A stretch of 41,155 bases of DNA, taken from assembly GCA_007280315.1 (NCBI GenBank), contig QYQC01000064.1:1-41155 (forward strand). Reading direction: 5' to 3'. Position 1 is the first letter of the stretch, and every line of letters begins with the position of its first letter. Shown one piece after another: positions 39,917 to 41,155 of the stretch. The stretch is from Betaproteobacteria bacterium (GTDB lineage Bacteria; Pseudomonadota; Gammaproteobacteria; Burkholderiales; SG8-39). The notes beneath the pieces were generated by a model. That model had not been told where the DNA came from and ran no database searches. It worked only from the letters and a program-made list of their open reading frames with translations. Position numbers and translations under genes: made by a program.

Positions 39917-41155
39917 ATGCGCACAGGAATATTCATGGTTGCCCTGCTGGCTTCCATGCTCCTTACACCCGCCGCCCTTGCCGCGGCCGATACCGATTCG
40001 GACTCGGCCAAATTACTGAAGTCCACCTCGGATCACACCAAGTTCAAGGCGCTGCAGCAGGAATTCAATTCCGGCCCGGAAGTCACAAAAGCCTGTCTTA
40101 GTTGCCATACGGAGGCCGCCAAGCAGCTGCACCGGACCGAACACTGGAAGTGGGAATACAAGACCCCCCAGGGCCAGCTGCTGGGCAAGAAGACACTCAT
40201 CAACAACTTCTGTATCTCACCTTCGTCCAACGAGGCGGCCTGCAACATCTGCCACATCGGTTACGGCTGGAAAGACGACACCTTCGACTTCAAGTCGGAA
40301 GTCAACGTCGATTGCCTGGTTTGTCACGACACGTCCGGCAACTACAGGAAACCGGCGGGCCTGGCGGGCAACGTGGTCACCAAGGCGATGGAGTTTCCGC
40401 CCGGCTCGGGCAACATCATCAAACCGATCAATCTGACAAAGATCGCGCAGGCGGTCGGAAAAACCAGCCGTGACACCTGCGGCGCCTGCCATTTCTACGG
40501 CGGAGGCGGCGACGGCGTCAAGCATGGCGACATGGACAGCTCGCTGGCGGCGCCCGACAAGGCGCTCGATGTGCACATGGACGCGCTCGGCCTCAACTTT
40601 GCCTGCGCCACCTGCCATATGACCCAGGGCCATCAGGTGCCCGGCAGCCGCTACGCGCCCACCGGCAGGGACAAGGGCGAGGCGCACCTGCGCGGCAAGG
40701 ATTACAAGACCAACCCGACTACCTGCCAGGCCTGTCACGGCCAGGCTCCGCACAAAACGAATGCCAAGCTCAATGACCATACCGACAAGGTGGCGTGTCA
40801 GACCTGTCACATTCCAAAATTCGCGCGCGGCGGCGTCCCCACCAAAATGTCCTGGGACTGGTCCACCGCCGGGAAGATGGGCCCCGATGGCAAACCGCTC
40901 ACCATAAAGGACGCCAAGGGCCACCCCACCTACATGGCGATCAAAGGCGACTTCGTCCTGGGCGATGACGTCATTCCCGAGTACCGCTGGTTCAACGGCA
41001 CGGTGACCTACACGCTGCGCAGCGACAAGGTCGACGACAGCCACCAGCCCGTCCAGATGAACCGCTATGCGGGCAGCGCGAGCGACGGAAAATCGCTGAT
41101 CTGGCCGGTCAAGATCATGCACGGCAAGCAACCCTACGACCCGGTGAACAAGACC
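39917..41155 (+). CDS. Octaheme c-type cytochrome, tetrathionate reductase family (3' end outside window)
   Basis: 413 residues are visible and the frame is still open at the right edge. A Sec signal peptide (about 1-23, ending PAALAAA) precedes seven CxxCH haem sites: C60, C109, C133, C188, C230, C270 and C294. The order CLSCH, NNFCISPSSNEAACNICH and VDCLVCHDTSG resembles the Shewanella-type octahaem tetrathionate reductase (OTR) family, which also reduces nitrite and hydroxylamine in vitro; the eighth site is expected in the missing C-terminus. AAAGGAG precedes the ATG. The protein would be periplasmic and needs Ccm maturation. Confidence 0.9.
   Translation, partial: MRTGIFMVALLASMLLTPAALAAADTDSDSAKLLKSTSDHTKFKALQQEFNSGPEVTKACLSCHTEAAKQLHRTEHWKWEYKTPQGQLLGKKTLINNFCISPSSNEAACNICHIGYGWKDDTFDFKSEVNVDCLVCHDTSGNYRKPAGLAGNVVTKAMEFPPGSGNIIKPINLTKIAQAVGKTSRDTCGACHFYGGGGDGVKHGDMDSSLAAPDKALDVHMDALGLNFACATCHMTQGHQVPGSRYAPTGRDKGEAHLRGKDYKTNPTTCQACHGQAPHKTNAKLNDHTDKVACQTCHIPKFARGGVPTKMSWDWSTAGKMGPDGKPLTIKDAKGHPTYMAIKGDFVLGDDVIPEYRWFNGTVTYTLRSDKVDDSHQPVQMNRYAGSASDGKSLIWPVKIMHGKQPYDPVNKT

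Overview
The window is a GC-rich chromosomal segment of a betaproteobacterium. Three things support this: the gene order (ndk-rlmN-pilF-rodZ-ispG-hisS-yfgM-bamB-der-hfq-hflX-hflK-hflC-DUF2065-hisZ-purA, then rnr-rlmB-rpsF-priB-rpsR-rplI-dnaB), HisZ in place of a long HisG, and a PilF type IV pilus lipoprotein. I cannot fix the genus. Most of the window is housekeeping and tightly packed, with many 4-base stop/start overlaps.

Layout. 1-5042 (+): lipid A L-Ara4N modification genes arnB (cut by the window edge), arnC, arnA split into separate formyltransferase and decarboxylase genes, and arnD. 5039-7929 (+): a haloacetate-dehalogenase-like hydrolase, a Bcp peroxiredoxin and a PIN-PhoH ATPase. 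8155-14504 (-): rnr, rlmB, rpsF, priB, rpsR, rplI and dnaB. 14538-14624 (+): tRNA-Leu(CAG), followed by an AA_synth (DUF1185-type) gene. 15577-31968 (-): the long run from ndk down to purA and an enoyl-CoA hydratase, covering nucleotide and tRNA metabolism, isoprenoid synthesis, outer-membrane assembly, Hfq and the HflKC protease regulator. 32083-36715 (-): tilS, accA, an AlkA-type glycosylase, a DUF6352-type protein and an HNH endonuclease, mostly overlapping. 36869-38461 (-): an HpaB/AbfD-superfamily flavoprotein. 38578-39471 (+): a DksA/TraR zinc-finger protein and a universal stress protein, with an FNR-type box in front and a strong terminator behind. 39917 to the right edge (+): the start of a periplasmic octaheme (tetrathionate-reductase-family) cytochrome c with seven CxxCH motifs in the visible part. 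Its upstream region has two further TTGA-N6-TCAA boxes, so the right end looks like an anaerobic or redox stress region.

The most unusual content is non-coding. Three intergenic gaps (3771-4112, 7923-8154 and about 9568-9806) carry copies of one composite palindromic repeat family. It is built from a roughly 50-nt B hairpin (conserved base and tip, with a middle that differs between copies but stays self-complementary) and an A block (a variable hairpin plus a constant GCGCGGACGG / CCGTCCGCGC hairpin). One copy has 9-bp inverted ends and fills the gap between two convergent stop codons exactly. Two copies flank dnaB in opposite orientation, and one of them looks like a deletion derivative. 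I do not recognise this family.
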